Positions 1-8,908 are shown, counted from the stretch's first letter. The stretch is 64,000 nt of DNA from Gp6-AA40 sp035263125 (GCA_035263125.1 DATFRP010000258.1:45312-109311), one strand, 5' to 3'. Notes: a model not told the origin generated them from the letters alone. A program made the numbers and translations.

Positions 1-583
1 TGCTCGTCGCATAGTTGATCGTCTCGCTGGCGCCGTGCGCACGGCAGAAGGCGAGCTTCTCGTCCGTCGACGCGCACGCAATCACCCGAGCGCCGACGGC
101 GTTCCCGACTTCGAGCGCCGCCGTGCCGACGCCACCCGCAGCACCGAGGACCAATAACGTCTCACCACGTTGCAGCTCGCCTCGATCGCGGAGCGCGTGA
201 TGAGCGGTCGCGTAGGTGAACAGAAACGACGCCGCCGTCTCATCGTCCATGCTGTCGGGAACCTGGAACACCCGATCAGCCGGCACGCAGATTTCCCCCG
301 CGAACGCACCGTAGCCCGTGATGGCCATGACGCGATCGCCCGGGGCGATGTCAGCAACGCCGTCCCCGACGGCCGCGATCACACCGGCGGCCTCACATCC
401 GGGCGAGAACGGCAGCGGCGGTTTCACCTGGTACTTGTTCTCGATGATCAGCAGATCGGGGAAGTTGACGCTCGCCGCGCGCACCGCTACGCGCACCTCG
501 CCCAGGCCCGGCAGGGGCGAAGGGACATCGTCGATGACGAGCGACGCGGGCGGCCCGTAGGCGCGGCAGAGGACAGCCTTCAC
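1..583 (-). CDS. NADPH:quinone oxidoreductase, zinc-type alcohol dehydrogenase family (3' part outside window)
   Basis: The visible 194 residues are the N-terminal GroES-like domain followed by the start of the Rossmann domain of a medium-chain dehydrogenase/reductase. The segment SVNFPDLLIIENKYQ is typical of quinone oxidoreductases, and the NAD(P)-binding glycine motif LGAAGGVGTAA lies around residue 150. The zinc-binding cysteines of true alcohol dehydrogenases are not seen. I chose a GTG start at 583 because it overlaps the stop of the upstream MaoC gene in a GTGA junction, which indicates translational coupling. The gene runs off the left edge. It is the third gene of a beta-oxidation operon read leftwards, so it probably reduces an enoyl or quinone substrate in that pathway. 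The substrate is inferred. Confidence 0.85.
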   Translation of the reverse strand, partial: MKAVLCRAYGPPASLVIDDVPSPLPGLGEVRVAVRAASVNFPDLLIIENKYQVKPPLPFSPGCEAAGVIAAVGDGVADIAPGDRVMAITGYGAFAGEICVPADRVFQVPDSMDDETAASFLFTYATAHHALRDRGELQRGETLLVLGAAGGVGTAALEVGNAVGARVIACASTDEKLAFCRAHGASETINYATS

Positions 584-1035
584 ATGTAGTACCGGGCGAT
601 CCACTCGGCGACGCAGCACGGTCTGTCACCGTGTTCACGTTCGATCGTGACGCCCCACGTCACATCGATGCCATCGCCGGCGGTCGAAACGCCAATCGGC
701 GTGAAGCGCCCGCGAACGCGGGCGCCTGCCGGGACTGGAGAGACGAAGCGCACGCGGTTGAGGCCGTAGTTGACCGCAAGCCGGACGTGCGGCAGCACCA
801 GCGCCGTCCGCATCAGTGCGGGCAGCAGCGAGAGCGTCAGAAAGCCGTGCGCGATCGTCGCGCCGTACGGGGATTCCTTCGCTGCGCGCGCCGTATCGAC
901 ATGAATCCACTGGCGATCGTCAGTCGCGTCGGCAAAGCGATCGATCGTCGATTGCGGCACGTCCATCCATTCGCTGACGGCGAGCTCGCGACCGATGCTC
1001 GTGCCAAGCTTGTGCACATCCAGGATCTCAATCAT
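580..1035 (-). CDS. MaoC-like dehydratase ((R)-enoyl-CoA hydratase type)
   Basis: A 151-residue hot-dog-fold protein. The hydratase-2 motif is visible: a D-x-x-x-x-H stretch (DDRQWIHVD, about residues 39-47) followed by PYGATIAHGFLTLSL around residue 60. This carries the catalytic Asp/His pair of MaoC and PhaJ proteins. It hydrates 2-enoyl-CoA to the (R)-3-hydroxyacyl-CoA. The start ATG at 1035 overlaps the stop of the FadB-type gene (ATGA), and its own stop overlaps the next GTG start, so the three genes are translationally coupled. Having both an (S)-specific hydratase in FadB and this (R)-type enzyme in one operon suggests a branched or unusual acyl substrate. That is inference. Confidence 0.88.
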   Translation of the reverse strand: MIEILDVHKLGTSIGRELAVSEWMDVPQSTIDRFADATDDRQWIHVDTARAAKESPYGATIAHGFLTLSLLPALMRTALVLPHVRLAVNYGLNRVRFVSPVPAGARVRGRFTPIGVSTAGDGIDVTWGVTIEREHGDRPCCVAEWIARYYM

Positions 1036-3173
1036 CCCGCGGCTACCTCTGACTCGGCGTAGAATCCGCGGCCCGTGGCCACGAGACGTTCGAGCAGCGG
1101 CGCCGGCTGCCAGTAGTCGCCGAATCGCGAGCGATAGTCGTTCACGCGCGCGAGGACTTCGGGCAGCCCGATCGTGTCGGCGTAGAACATCGGCCCGCCG
1201 CGATACCTCGGGAACCCGAAGCCATAGCAGTAGATCACATCGATGTCGCTGGCGCGAATCGCATAGCCCTCCTCGAGCACGCGAGCGCCTTCGTTCGCGA
1301 GCGCGGTGGTGATGCGCGCGAGGATTTCGTCGCTCGAAATGCGACGTCTCGCGATGCCGCGCCGAGCCGCCGCCTCCTCGGCCAGTTGATCGACGAGCGG
1401 ATCGGAGATCCGCGTTCGACTTCCCGGTTCGTAGCGATACCATCCCGCGCCCGTCTTCTGTCCGTACCGGCCGATCGCGTAGAGACGGTCGGGCAGCTCG
1501 GACTGCGGACCCTCGGCGCGGGTCTTCCCAATCGACCGCAAGTACTGCCGGATACGTGCGCCGACATCGATGCCGGCGATGTCCTGCATGCCGAATGGAC
1601 CGACCGGCATGCCGAAGTCGGTCAGCGCCTGATCGATCTCGGCGACGCTCGCTCCCTCTTCGCACAGCAGATACGACTCGCGCATGTAGTACGCCAGCAT
1701 GCGGTTCGCGACAAACCCGAAGCAGTTGCCGACGACGACGCCGATCTTGCCGAGACGCTTGGCCAGCCGGATCGACGTGGCGATCGTGTCGGGGCTGGTC
1801 TCGCGGCCGCGGACGATCTCGAGCAGCTTCATCACATTTGCCGGGCTGAAGAAGTGATGTCCGATCACCGCCTCGGGGCGACCGCTGGCGCGCGCGAACT
1901 CGTCGACGTCGAGGGTCGAGCTGTTGGTCGCGAGCACGCACTCAGGCTTCGTCACCCGGCCAAGTTCGGCGAACGTCGTCTTCTTCAGCTCCATGTCCTC
2001 GAACACGGCTTCGACCACGATGTCGACCGTGTCGAACCGGTCGTAGTTCGTGGTCGGCGTGATGAGGCGCATCGTGCGATCGAGCGCGTCCGGGGTCATG
2101 CGGCCTCTGGCGACCGACGACTGGTAGTTCGCGCGGATCGTCGACAGACCTCGATCGACCGCGGCCTGGTCGACGTCTTTCAGCAGGACCGGGATGCCGG
2201 CATTCGCGTAGGTCATGGCGATGCCGCCGCCCATCGTGCCCGCGCCAAGTACCGCCGCCGAGACGATCGTCTTCGCCGGCGTCTCTTTCGACACGCCGGG
2301 AACTCTTGCGACCTCGCGTTCCGCAAAGAACAGATGCCGCAGTGCTTTCGACTCGGTCGAGATCACACACCCGGCGAACAGCTCGCGCTCGCGCTCGGAT
2401 CCGGCGTCGAAGCCTCGCTGAAGGCCGGCCTCGATCGCGTCGACGACTGCGCGAGCCGCGGCCGATCCACCGCCGTGCGCAGGCAGTGACGCGCGCGTCG
2501 CCTGACAGGCGGCAAGCCCCCGCGCGAGCTCGGCGATCGCGTCCGCGCGCTCCCGGGTGCGGCGACTCTGCCCGCTCGAGGCCTGCTCGCGCGCGAACGC
2601 AACCGCCGCTTCGGTGAGATCGCCTTCGATGATGCGATCGATGATCCCCTGGGCGAGCGCCTGCTGCGCGGAGATCGGCTTGCCATCAGTACACATGCGC
2701 AGCGCGAGCTCAGGACCGCACAGCCGGGGGAGACGCTGCGTGCCGCCGGCACCCGGGATGATGCCCAGCATCACCTCCGGCTGACCGATTCGGGCATCGC
2801 CGGTCGCGACCCGAAAGTGACACGCCATCGCCAGCTCGTTGCCACCGCCGAGCGCGTTGCCGTGAATTGCCGCCACCAGCGGCTTGGACGAGTCCTCGAG
2901 GCGGCGAAGCAGCGCGTGCGTTCCCGCCGATCGCGTCAGCGACTGCTCGCGCGTCCGAATCGCGTCGAAGATCTTGATGTCCGCCCCGGCGACAAACGTC
3001 GTGCCCGCGCCCCGAATCACGATCGCACCGACACCTTCGTCTACCCCAGCACGGGCAACAGCCTGGTCGACTCCCTGCCACACTGCAGGCGAGAGCGCAT
3101 TGACAGGCGGGTTATCGATCGTGAGCACGGCGACTCGATCGGTGACTTCGTAGTGGATTGGACTCGACATCAT
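1032..3173 (-). CDS. bifunctional enoyl-CoA hydratase / 3-hydroxyacyl-CoA dehydrogenase (FadB/FadJ type)
   Basis: 713 residues. The N-terminal crotonase domain (about 1-190) contains the oxyanion-hole segment HGNALGGGNELAMA and the second motif GIIPGAGGTQRLPRL. A central NAD-binding 3-hydroxyacyl-CoA dehydrogenase domain starts with AVLGAGTMGGGIA (about residue 300) and has the catalytic-His motif IGHHFFSPAN, followed by two C-terminal dehydrogenase domains. It catalyses hydration and NAD-dependent oxidation in beta-oxidation. A good ribosome site (AGGAG) lies 5 bases before the ATG at 3173; a second ATG follows immediately. It is the first gene of the leftward fadB-maoC-qor operon. A thiolase is not visible in the window. 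Confidence 0.95.
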   Translation of the reverse strand: MMSSPIHYEVTDRVAVLTIDNPPVNALSPAVWQGVDQAVARAGVDEGVGAIVIRGAGTTFVAGADIKIFDAIRTREQSLTRSAGTHALLRRLEDSSKPLVAAIHGNALGGGNELAMACHFRVATGDARIGQPEVMLGIIPGAGGTQRLPRLCGPELALRMCTDGKPISAQQALAQGIIDRIIEGDLTEAAVAFAREQASSGQSRRTRERADAIAELARGLAACQATRASLPAHGGGSAAARAVVDAIEAGLQRGFDAGSERERELFAGCVISTESKALRHLFFAEREVARVPGVSKETPAKTIVSAAVLGAGTMGGGIAMTYANAGIPVLLKDVDQAAVDRGLSTIRANYQSSVARGRMTPDALDRTMRLITPTTNYDRFDTVDIVVEAVFEDMELKKTTFAELGRVTKPECVLATNSSTLDVDEFARASGRPEAVIGHHFFSPANVMKLLEIVRGRETSPDTIATSIRLAKRLGKIGVVVGNCFGFVANRMLAYYMRESYLLCEEGASVAEIDQALTDFGMPVGPFGMQDIAGIDVGARIRQYLRSIGKTRAEGPQSELPDRLYAIGRYGQKTGAGWYRYEPGSRTRISDPLVDQLAEEAAARRGIARRRISSDEILARITTALANEGARVLEEGYAIRASDIDVIYCYGFGFPRYRGGPMFYADTIGLPEVLARVNDYRSRFGDYWQPAPLLERLVATGRGFYAESEVAAG

Positions 3174-3188
3174 TTGCTCCTGAGGGAA

Positions 3189-3324
3189 CGGAGGTGACGG
3201 AGATAGCGGATTAACAGGAGGAACGGAGTAACGGAGGGCGAACGGAGCTGACTGCTCACTTACCAGTCACTCCGCTCTCCGTTTCTCCGTTGCTCCTGTT
3301 AATCCGTTCCCTCCGTCACCTCCG
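3189..3324. repeat. long imperfect inverted repeat of GGAG/ACGGAG words
   Basis: Two 48-base arms (3189-3236 and 3277-3324) pair with about 5 mismatches around a 40-base loop. Each arm is made of iterated near-identical words (GGAGGTGACGGAG, AACGGAG, TAACAGGAG). It occupies the divergent promoter region between the FadB-type gene and the acyl-CoA dehydrogenase. No protein-coding potential is apparent. It may be a regulatory or dispersed chromosomal hairpin. Confidence 0.85.
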
Positions 3325-3365
3325 TTACCTGTTCACATCACGCTTCCACTGACTATGATTCGCCC

Positions 3366-4562
3366 ATGACTCAGCTCTCAGAGACCCAGGGCGTCCAAGA
3401 GCGGCTGCTCGCCTTCATGGACGAACACATTTACCCGAACGAGCCGACGTTTCGGCAGCAGGTGGCCGAGGGCGATCGCTGGCAGCCGACGCCGATCGTC
3501 GAAGCGCTCAAGACGAAAGCGCGCGCGGCCGGCCTCTGGAACCTCTTTCTCCCCGACAGCGAGTACGGCAAGGGACTGACCAATAGTGCCTACGCGCCGC
3601 TCTGCGAGATCATGGGCCGATCGTCGTTCGCTCCTGAAGTGTTCAACTGTTCGGCGCCGGATACCGGCAACATGGAAGTGCTGGTCCGCTACGGCACGCC
3701 CGAGCAGCGTCGCCAGTGGCTCGAACCGCTGCTCGCCGGCGAGATTCGTTCGTGCTTCGCGATGACCGAGCCAGACGTCGCGTCGTCCGACGCCACCAAC
3801 ATCCGCTCGAGCATCGTCCGCGACGGCACCGACTACGTCATCACCGGCCACAAGTGGTGGATTTCGGGCGCCGGTGATCCGCGCTGCCGGATCGCGATCT
3901 TCATGGGCAAGAGCCGGCCCGAAGCGCCGAGACACCTGCAGCAGTCGATGATTCTGGTGCCGATGGACTCGCCCGGCATCACGATCACGCGGACGCTGCC
4001 GGTGTTCGGGTACGACGACGCCCCGCACGGGCACGCGGAGATCGTGTTCGACCAGGTGCGCGTGCCCGCGTCGAACATCCTGCTCGGCGAGGGGCGCGGA
4101 TTCGAGATCGCACAGGGGCGATTGGGCCCGGGCCGCATCCATCACTGCATGCGCCTGATTGGCCGCGCCGAGCGCGCGCTCGACGCGATGTGCCGACGCG
4201 TCGTCGCCCGCGTCGCGTTCGGGAAGCCGCTCGCCGAGCAGGGAACGATCCGCGCCGACATCGCCGAATCGCGGATGGAGATCGAGCAGGCGCGTCTGCT
4301 GACGCTGAAAGCGGCGCAGCTGATGGACACGGTCGGCAACAAGGCGGCCCGCGGCGAGATCGCCATGATCAAAGTCGTCGTGCCTCGGATGGCGCTCCGG
4401 GTGATCGATCGGGCGATTCAGGCGCATGGCGGCGCCGGCGTCTCGGACGATTTCGAGCTCGCTCGATCGTGGGCGCACGCGCGCACCATCCGACTCGCCG
4501 ACGGGCCGGACGAAGTGCATCGGGAGGCCATTGCCAGGCTGGAGCTGGAAAAAGTCCGGTGA
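3366..4562 (+). CDS. acyl-CoA dehydrogenase (ACAD10/11-like)
   Basis: 398 residues with the full acyl-CoA dehydrogenase fold: N-terminal helical domain, FAD-contacting middle strand motifs FAMTEPDVASSD (about 131) and HKWWISGAGD (about 161), and a C-terminal helical domain. The tail contains the segment DGPDEVHRE, which is characteristic of the ACAD10/ACAD11 group that handles long or branched or 4-hydroxy acyl-CoAs. It introduces the first double bond of beta-oxidation and passes electrons to ETF. It starts at an ATG and is divergent from the fadB-type operon across the inverted repeat. A perfect GC palindrome follows its stop. Substrate range cannot be read from sequence. Confidence 0.92.
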   Translation: MTQLSETQGVQERLLAFMDEHIYPNEPTFRQQVAEGDRWQPTPIVEALKTKARAAGLWNLFLPDSEYGKGLTNSAYAPLCEIMGRSSFAPEVFNCSAPDTGNMEVLVRYGTPEQRRQWLEPLLAGEIRSCFAMTEPDVASSDATNIRSSIVRDGTDYVITGHKWWISGAGDPRCRIAIFMGKSRPEAPRHLQQSMILVPMDSPGITITRTLPVFGYDDAPHGHAEIVFDQVRVPASNILLGEGRGFEIAQGRLGPGRIHHCMRLIGRAERALDAMCRRVVARVAFGKPLAEQGTIRADIAESRMEIEQARLLTLKAAQLMDTVGNKAARGEIAMIKVVVPRMALRVIDRAIQAHGGAGVSDDFELARSWAHARTIRLADGPDEVHREAIARLELEKVR

Positions 4563-4567
4563 GGGAC

Positions 4568-4587
4568 GCGGGGGCTCGAGCCCCCGC
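4568..4587. terminator. 20-bp perfect GC palindrome between convergent genes
   Basis: GCGGGGGCTC followed immediately by its own reverse complement, 6 bases after the acyl-CoA dehydrogenase stop and 17 bases before the stop of the convergent acyl-CoA ligase. It can fold on either strand, so it could end both transcripts. There is no T-tract, so it is not a classical intrinsic terminator and could be a short dispersed palindrome. Confidence 0.6.
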
Positions 4588-4603
4588 TCTACGAAGTGCG
4601 GCA

Positions 4604-6262
4604 TCACCCGACGCTCCGCTTGGCCTCCACCTCCTCACGAAGCACGCGGTAGAGGATCTTTCCGACCGCGCTCTGAGGCAGGCTGTCGCGCAACTCGATC
4701 TGCTGCGGGCGCTTGTACTCGGCGAGGCTGCCGGCGCAGTGCGCCTGCAGCTCCGCTTCGGTTGCGCTCATGCCCTCGCGCAGCACGACACACGCCTTGA
4801 CCGCCTCGCCGTGATACGCGTGTGGCACGCCGATCACCGCCGCCATCTTGACGGCCGGGTGCGTGTACAACACGCCCTCGACGTCCGAGGGATACACGTT
4901 GAAGCCGTCGACGATGATCAGATCCTTCTTGCGCTGCACGATGGTCGTGAACCCATCCTCGTCCACTCGGGCGATGTCGCCGGAGTGGAACCAGACGCGA
5001 CCGGTCTCGTCGACGCGAAGCGCATGCGCCGTTTCGTCGGGCCGGTTCCAGTAGCCTTTCATCACCTGGGGTCCCGAGATACAGAGCTCTCCGCATTCGC
5101 CGACCGGCAGCCCGTGAGTCCCGGTCTCGACGTCGACGATCTTGATGTCGGTGTCCGGCAGCGGCAGACCGATACTTCCGGGCTTGCGTATCGCCAGTTG
5201 TGGCGTCGAGTGCGTGACCGGCGACGTCTCCGAGAGGCCGTACCCCTCCTTGAGGGGACGCCCGATTCGTTGCTCGAACTCGGCGATCACATCGACGGGA
5301 CATGGGGCGCCGCCGGAGTTGAACGTGCGCACTTCGTCGAGCTCGAATTCCTGCACGCGCGGATGCGCGAGCATCGAGATGAAGATGGTGGGCACGGCCG
5401 GAAAGAACGTGGGCCGGTGCGTGCGAATCGCGAGCAGCACCTGCTCGACGTCGTACTTGGGGATGATGATCTGCACGCCGCCCACCCATGTGGCACCCAA
5501 CATGCCCACCGTGAACGCATAGATGTGAAAATATGGAATCACCATCAGATATCGCGCGTCGCCCCGCACGCGACTCCGATAGAGCCACGTCTCGTTCTGC
5601 ACGACATTCGCGAAGAGGTTGCCGTGCGTGAGCATGGCGGCCTTCGGCACGCCGGTCGTCCCGCCTGTGTACTGCAGAACCGCAAGGTCGCCCGAGGAAA
5701 TCGAGACGCGAGGCAGGTCGCGCGTCGACACTCCCGCGATGAGACCGGTGAGCGTCAACGCGCCATCGCACCGGGGGGGCGGAGCCTGCTCCGATGAGTA
5801 CTCGCTCAACGAGGTCACGATCACATGCTCGACGGCCGAGCGATCGCGCACTTCCGCCCAGATCGGCGCCAGGCGGTCGAGCGTCATCACCACGCGAATC
5901 CCCGAATCGCCGGCCACCTGCAGCACTTCGCGAGGGGTGTAGGTGGGGTTGATGTTGACGACGACCGCGCCGAGACGCAGGACCGCGAACGCCGCAATCA
6001 TGTACTGCGGACAGTTCGGCAGCATGATGCCGACGCGGTCGCCCTGCGAGATGCCGAGGCGTGACAAGGCGGTCGCGAGCTTGTCGACGCGCGTCTTGAT
6101 CTCGCGATAGGTCAGCTCGGCTCCGAGAAAGATGGTCGCGGGACGTTCAGGCACCTCGATGAACGCGGCGTCGAGGATGTCGCTCAAGGGCCGTCCTGGA
6201 TATGTCATCCGGGCGGGCACCCAGTAGTCGTAGTGACGCAGCCACGGGCGAGTGTGATCCAT
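4604..6262 (-). CDS. long-chain fatty-acid--CoA ligase (AMP-binding)
   Basis: 552 residues of the ANL superfamily. The phosphate-binding motif QYTGGTTGVPKAAMLTHGN lies around residue 205, followed by the A5 motif EGYGLSETSPVTH. The hinge/A8 segment HSGDIARVDEDGFTTIVQRKKDL is present, and the adenylation lysine lies in SAVGKILYRVL near the C-terminus. It activates fatty acids to acyl-CoA with ATP. It is 12 bases downstream of the SDR gene on the same strand, so the two form an operon read from the 7.05 kb promoter region. This supplies the substrate for the dehydrogenases on either side. Confidence 0.93.
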   Translation of the reverse strand: MDHTRPWLRHYDYWVPARMTYPGRPLSDILDAAFIEVPERPATIFLGAELTYREIKTRVDKLATALSRLGISQGDRVGIMLPNCPQYMIAAFAVLRLGAVVVNINPTYTPREVLQVAGDSGIRVVMTLDRLAPIWAEVRDRSAVEHVIVTSLSEYSSEQAPPPRCDGALTLTGLIAGVSTRDLPRVSISSGDLAVLQYTGGTTGVPKAAMLTHGNLFANVVQNETWLYRSRVRGDARYLMVIPYFHIYAFTVGMLGATWVGGVQIIIPKYDVEQVLLAIRTHRPTFFPAVPTIFISMLAHPRVQEFELDEVRTFNSGGAPCPVDVIAEFEQRIGRPLKEGYGLSETSPVTHSTPQLAIRKPGSIGLPLPDTDIKIVDVETGTHGLPVGECGELCISGPQVMKGYWNRPDETAHALRVDETGRVWFHSGDIARVDEDGFTTIVQRKKDLIIVDGFNVYPSDVEGVLYTHPAVKMAAVIGVPHAYHGEAVKACVVLREGMSATEAELQAHCAGSLAEYKRPQQIELRDSLPQSAVGKILYRVLREEVEAKRSVG

Positions 6263-6274
6263 CTTTGGAGTTCC

Positions 6275-7048
6275 TCATGAAATCGAGCGGCCGCCGTCGA
6301 CAACGATGACCTGTCCGGTGATGTAGTTCGACGCGTCGGCGGCGAGAAACACGACGACGCCCTTGAGCTCGCCGGCATCGCCCACGCGTGGAATCGGGCT
6401 CGATGCCTTGATGGCCGGCTCCGCCAGCGGGATGGCCGGATCCGCCAGCCGGGAATGGAAGAAGCCAGGGGCGATCGCGTTGACGCGAATCCCTTGACGC
6501 CCCCACGAGGCGGCCAGCTCGCGCGTCAGCCCCATCAGGCCTGCCTTGCTCGCGGCGTAGGCGGCATAGTGGGGGCCGTTGACCGACGCCTGAAGACCGG
6601 CCACCGAGGCGATGTTGATGATGCGTCCGTACTGCTGCTTGAGCATCTCGCGGCCGGCCGCCTGCGAGAAGAGAAACGCTCCGGTCAGGTTGACGTCGAT
6701 CACCATCTGCCACTTCTCGATCGGCATCGCCTCCGGCCGGGCCCCCCAACTGACTCCGGCATTGTTGATGAGGATGTCGACGCGACCGTGCTTGCGTACC
6801 GTCTCGCTGACCACGGCCTGCACTTGATCAGCCCTGGCGACGTCGCACTGCATGCCATCGACCGTGAAGCCCCGCTCCGTCATGGCGGCAATCGCCGGCG
6901 TGAGCCATTCGTCGCGACGGGCGCAGAGCATGACGGCGGCACCGGCTTCGGCCAGCCCTTCCGCCATCTCCAGCCCCAACCCTCGCGAGCCGCCGGTCAT
7001 GATGGCGACACGGCCGGTGAGATCGAACAATTGGTGGAGTGTCCGCAT
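6275..7048 (-). CDS. SDR-family NAD(P)-dependent oxidoreductase
   Basis: 257 residues of a classical short-chain dehydrogenase. The cofactor motif TGGSRGLGLEMAEGL lies near residue 18, the structural motif LINNAGVSWG near 90, and the active-site Tyr/Lys pair in YAAYAASKAGL near 155-159, with a C-terminal GQVIVVDGG segment. Such enzymes reduce 3-oxoacyl or oxidise 3-hydroxyacyl groups. Its place ahead of an acyl-CoA ligase and divergent from an acyl-CoA dehydrogenase supports a role on acyl chains. The start ATG at 7048 lies directly downstream of the TetR-like operator. The exact substrate is unknown. Confidence 0.9.
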   Translation of the reverse strand: MRTLHQLFDLTGRVAIMTGGSRGLGLEMAEGLAEAGAAVMLCARRDEWLTPAIAAMTERGFTVDGMQCDVARADQVQAVVSETVRKHGRVDILINNAGVSWGARPEAMPIEKWQMVIDVNLTGAFLFSQAAGREMLKQQYGRIINIASVAGLQASVNGPHYAAYAASKAGLMGLTRELAASWGRQGIRVNAIAPGFFHSRLADPAIPLAEPAIKASSPIPRVGDAGELKGVVVFLAADASNYITGQVIVVDGGRSIS

Positions 7049-7060
7049 GCGCTGAGGCTA

Positions 7061-7078
7061 TATACTGACCGGTCGGTA
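7061..7078. promoter_or_regulatory. TetR-type operator palindrome in divergent promoter
   Basis: At 7063-7078 the sequence TACTGACCGGTCGGTA reads nearly the same on both strands (one asymmetric pair). It resembles operators of TetR/AcrR regulators of fatty-acid degradation (PsrA/FadR-like, core ACCGGTCGGT). TATACT at 7061-7066 could be the -10 element of one promoter. It lies in the 77-base gap between the leftward SDR-ligase operon and the rightward acyl-CoA dehydrogenase, so one repressor could control both. No TetR gene is in the window. Confidence 0.7.
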
Positions 7079-7125
7079 GGTCTGTCAACCACCGAAGGCA
7101 AAACGCGTTCTTTGAGGGTGCGCAG

Positions 7126-8883
7126 GTGGCTTACGTCGACGATATTACCCGTGAAGGTGGCTTCCTCACGCAAACGGTACGCGCGGACGATCTGTTCACG
7201 CGCGACGACTTGAGCGAGGAACAGCAGCTGTTTGGCCGCACCGCCGCCGAATTCATGCGCAACGAGGTCCTGCCCCACGAAGAGGATCTGTATGCGCATG
7301 ACTGGGCTCTGACGCGCCGGCTCATGCAGAAGGCGGCAGCGCTCGATCTCACGCGACTCGAGATTCCCGCCGCGCACGGGGGCCTCGGCCTCGACAAGGT
7401 GAGCGCGGCCTACGTCGGCGAGCAGATCTCGATGAATCCTTCGTTCGCCGGATCGTTGGGCGCCCACACGTCGATCGGGACGCTGCCGCTCGTGTACTAC
7501 GGCACTGAGGAACAGAAGGCCCGCTATCTCCCACGCCTGGGAAGCGCCGAGCTGATCGGCGCCTACGCCTTGACCGAGCCGCACTCGGGTTCCGATGCGC
7601 GAGCGGCGCGCACCACCGCCAGGCTCACGTCCGACGGTCGACACTACGTGCTCAACGGGCAGAAGGCGTGGATCACCAACGGCGGGTTTGCCGATCTCTT
7701 CACCATCTTCGCCAAAGTCGACGGCGAGAAATTCACTGCCTTCCTGGTCGAACGGACGATGGGCGTGGTGAGCGGGCGCGACGAGCACAAGCTCGGACTC
7801 GATGGCTCGTCGACCACCGCGTTGATGCTCGATCACGTGCACGTGCCGGTGGAGAACGTTCTCGGCACGATTGGCGAGGGACACAAAGTCGCCTTCAACA
7901 TCCTCAATCTCGGGCGCGTGAAGCTCGGCACGCGCAACATCACCGGCGCCCGGCGCGCGCTCGACTGGTCGGTCGACTACGCAAAGAGCCGCCAGCAGTT
8001 CGGGCGCCCCATCTGCGACTTCGGACTCGTCAAGCAGAAGCTCGGTGAGATGGCGGTGCGCTGCTGGGTGGGCGACGCGATGGTCTATCGCGCCATCGGC
8101 GACGTCGATCGCGCGCTCGAGCTCGTCGACCGGGACGACAGCGCACAGGTGCTGAAGACGATCGAAGCCTTTGCCGTCGAATGCTCGATCAACAAGGTCT
8201 GGACGAGCGAGACGCTGGCGTTTGCGGTCGACGAAGCGGTGCAGGTCTTCGGCGGCAACGGCTACTCGCGCGAGTTCCCGGTCGAACGCGCCTACCGCGA
8301 TGCCCGCATCACCCGCATCTACGAGGGCACGAACGAGATCAATCGCCTGATCATTCCGACGCGTCTGCTGAAGCAGGCACCGGGACTCTTCACGCGCGAC
8401 GGCGCCAGACGCGCGCTCGCCTCCCTCCTCCAGACGGATGCGATGCAGGGCTCGCTCGGCAGTGAACGGGCACTGCTGGTTCACGCCAAGCGTCTGGCGG
8501 TCGCGACGCTCGGGCACGCGTCGGACGTCCATCGCGACGCGCTGAAAGACGAGCAGGAAATCCTCGGACACATCGCCGACATGATCATCGAGATCTACGC
8601 GTCGGAAAGCGCAATCGGCCGCGCGGAGAAGCTCATGATCAGCGCGTCGCCCGAACGAAGCCGGATGCCGATCGAGATCGCGCGGCTCTACGCAAACGAC
8701 GCAGCCGACCGAGTCGCGCTCTCGGCCAAGCGGGTCGTGGCTGCCCTCGCGGCCCGAGGCGGGCAGCTGGCAGAACTCGGCGAAGCGGTCGGCCGGTTCG
8801 CCGCGCGCACGAGTCTGGATACAATCGCGGCGCGACGGCTGGTTGCAGACACCGTCATCGCCGCCGGACGATACCCGTTCTGA
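7126..8883 (+). CDS. acyl-CoA dehydrogenase (VLCAD-like, C-terminal extension)
   Basis: 585 residues, longer than the 380-400 of short/medium-chain enzymes. The flavin and substrate motifs YALTEPHSGSDA (about 150) and GQKAWITNGGFADLF are present. The carboxyl half has VQVFGGNGYSREFPVERAYRDAR and RIYEGTNEINRL; the Glu of the latter is the usual catalytic base. About 180 further residues form a C-terminal helical domain like that of very-long-chain enzymes. It starts with GTG at 7126 after a GAGGG ribosome site. It is divergent from the SDR-ligase operon across the TetR-type operator and followed 25 bases later by an MFS transporter. Confidence 0.93.
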   Translation: MAYVDDITREGGFLTQTVRADDLFTRDDLSEEQQLFGRTAAEFMRNEVLPHEEDLYAHDWALTRRLMQKAAALDLTRLEIPAAHGGLGLDKVSAAYVGEQISMNPSFAGSLGAHTSIGTLPLVYYGTEEQKARYLPRLGSAELIGAYALTEPHSGSDARAARTTARLTSDGRHYVLNGQKAWITNGGFADLFTIFAKVDGEKFTAFLVERTMGVVSGRDEHKLGLDGSSTTALMLDHVHVPVENVLGTIGEGHKVAFNILNLGRVKLGTRNITGARRALDWSVDYAKSRQQFGRPICDFGLVKQKLGEMAVRCWVGDAMVYRAIGDVDRALELVDRDDSAQVLKTIEAFAVECSINKVWTSETLAFAVDEAVQVFGGNGYSREFPVERAYRDARITRIYEGTNEINRLIIPTRLLKQAPGLFTRDGARRALASLLQTDAMQGSLGSERALLVHAKRLAVATLGHASDVHRDALKDEQEILGHIADMIIEIYASESAIGRAEKLMISASPERSRMPIEIARLYANDAADRVALSAKRVVAALAARGGQLAELGEAVGRFAARTSLDTIAARRLVADTVIAAGRYPF

Positions 8884-8908
8884 TACGTGCGATCACGGGA
8901 GTGGGCAG

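Noticed and set aside
580..8571. Several long antisense frames, such as 580-1941, 4190-5797 and 6997-8571
   Set aside because: They overlap well-supported enzyme genes on the opposite strand or in another frame. Their translations are rich in Arg, Ala and His without domains. High-GC codon bias explains them.
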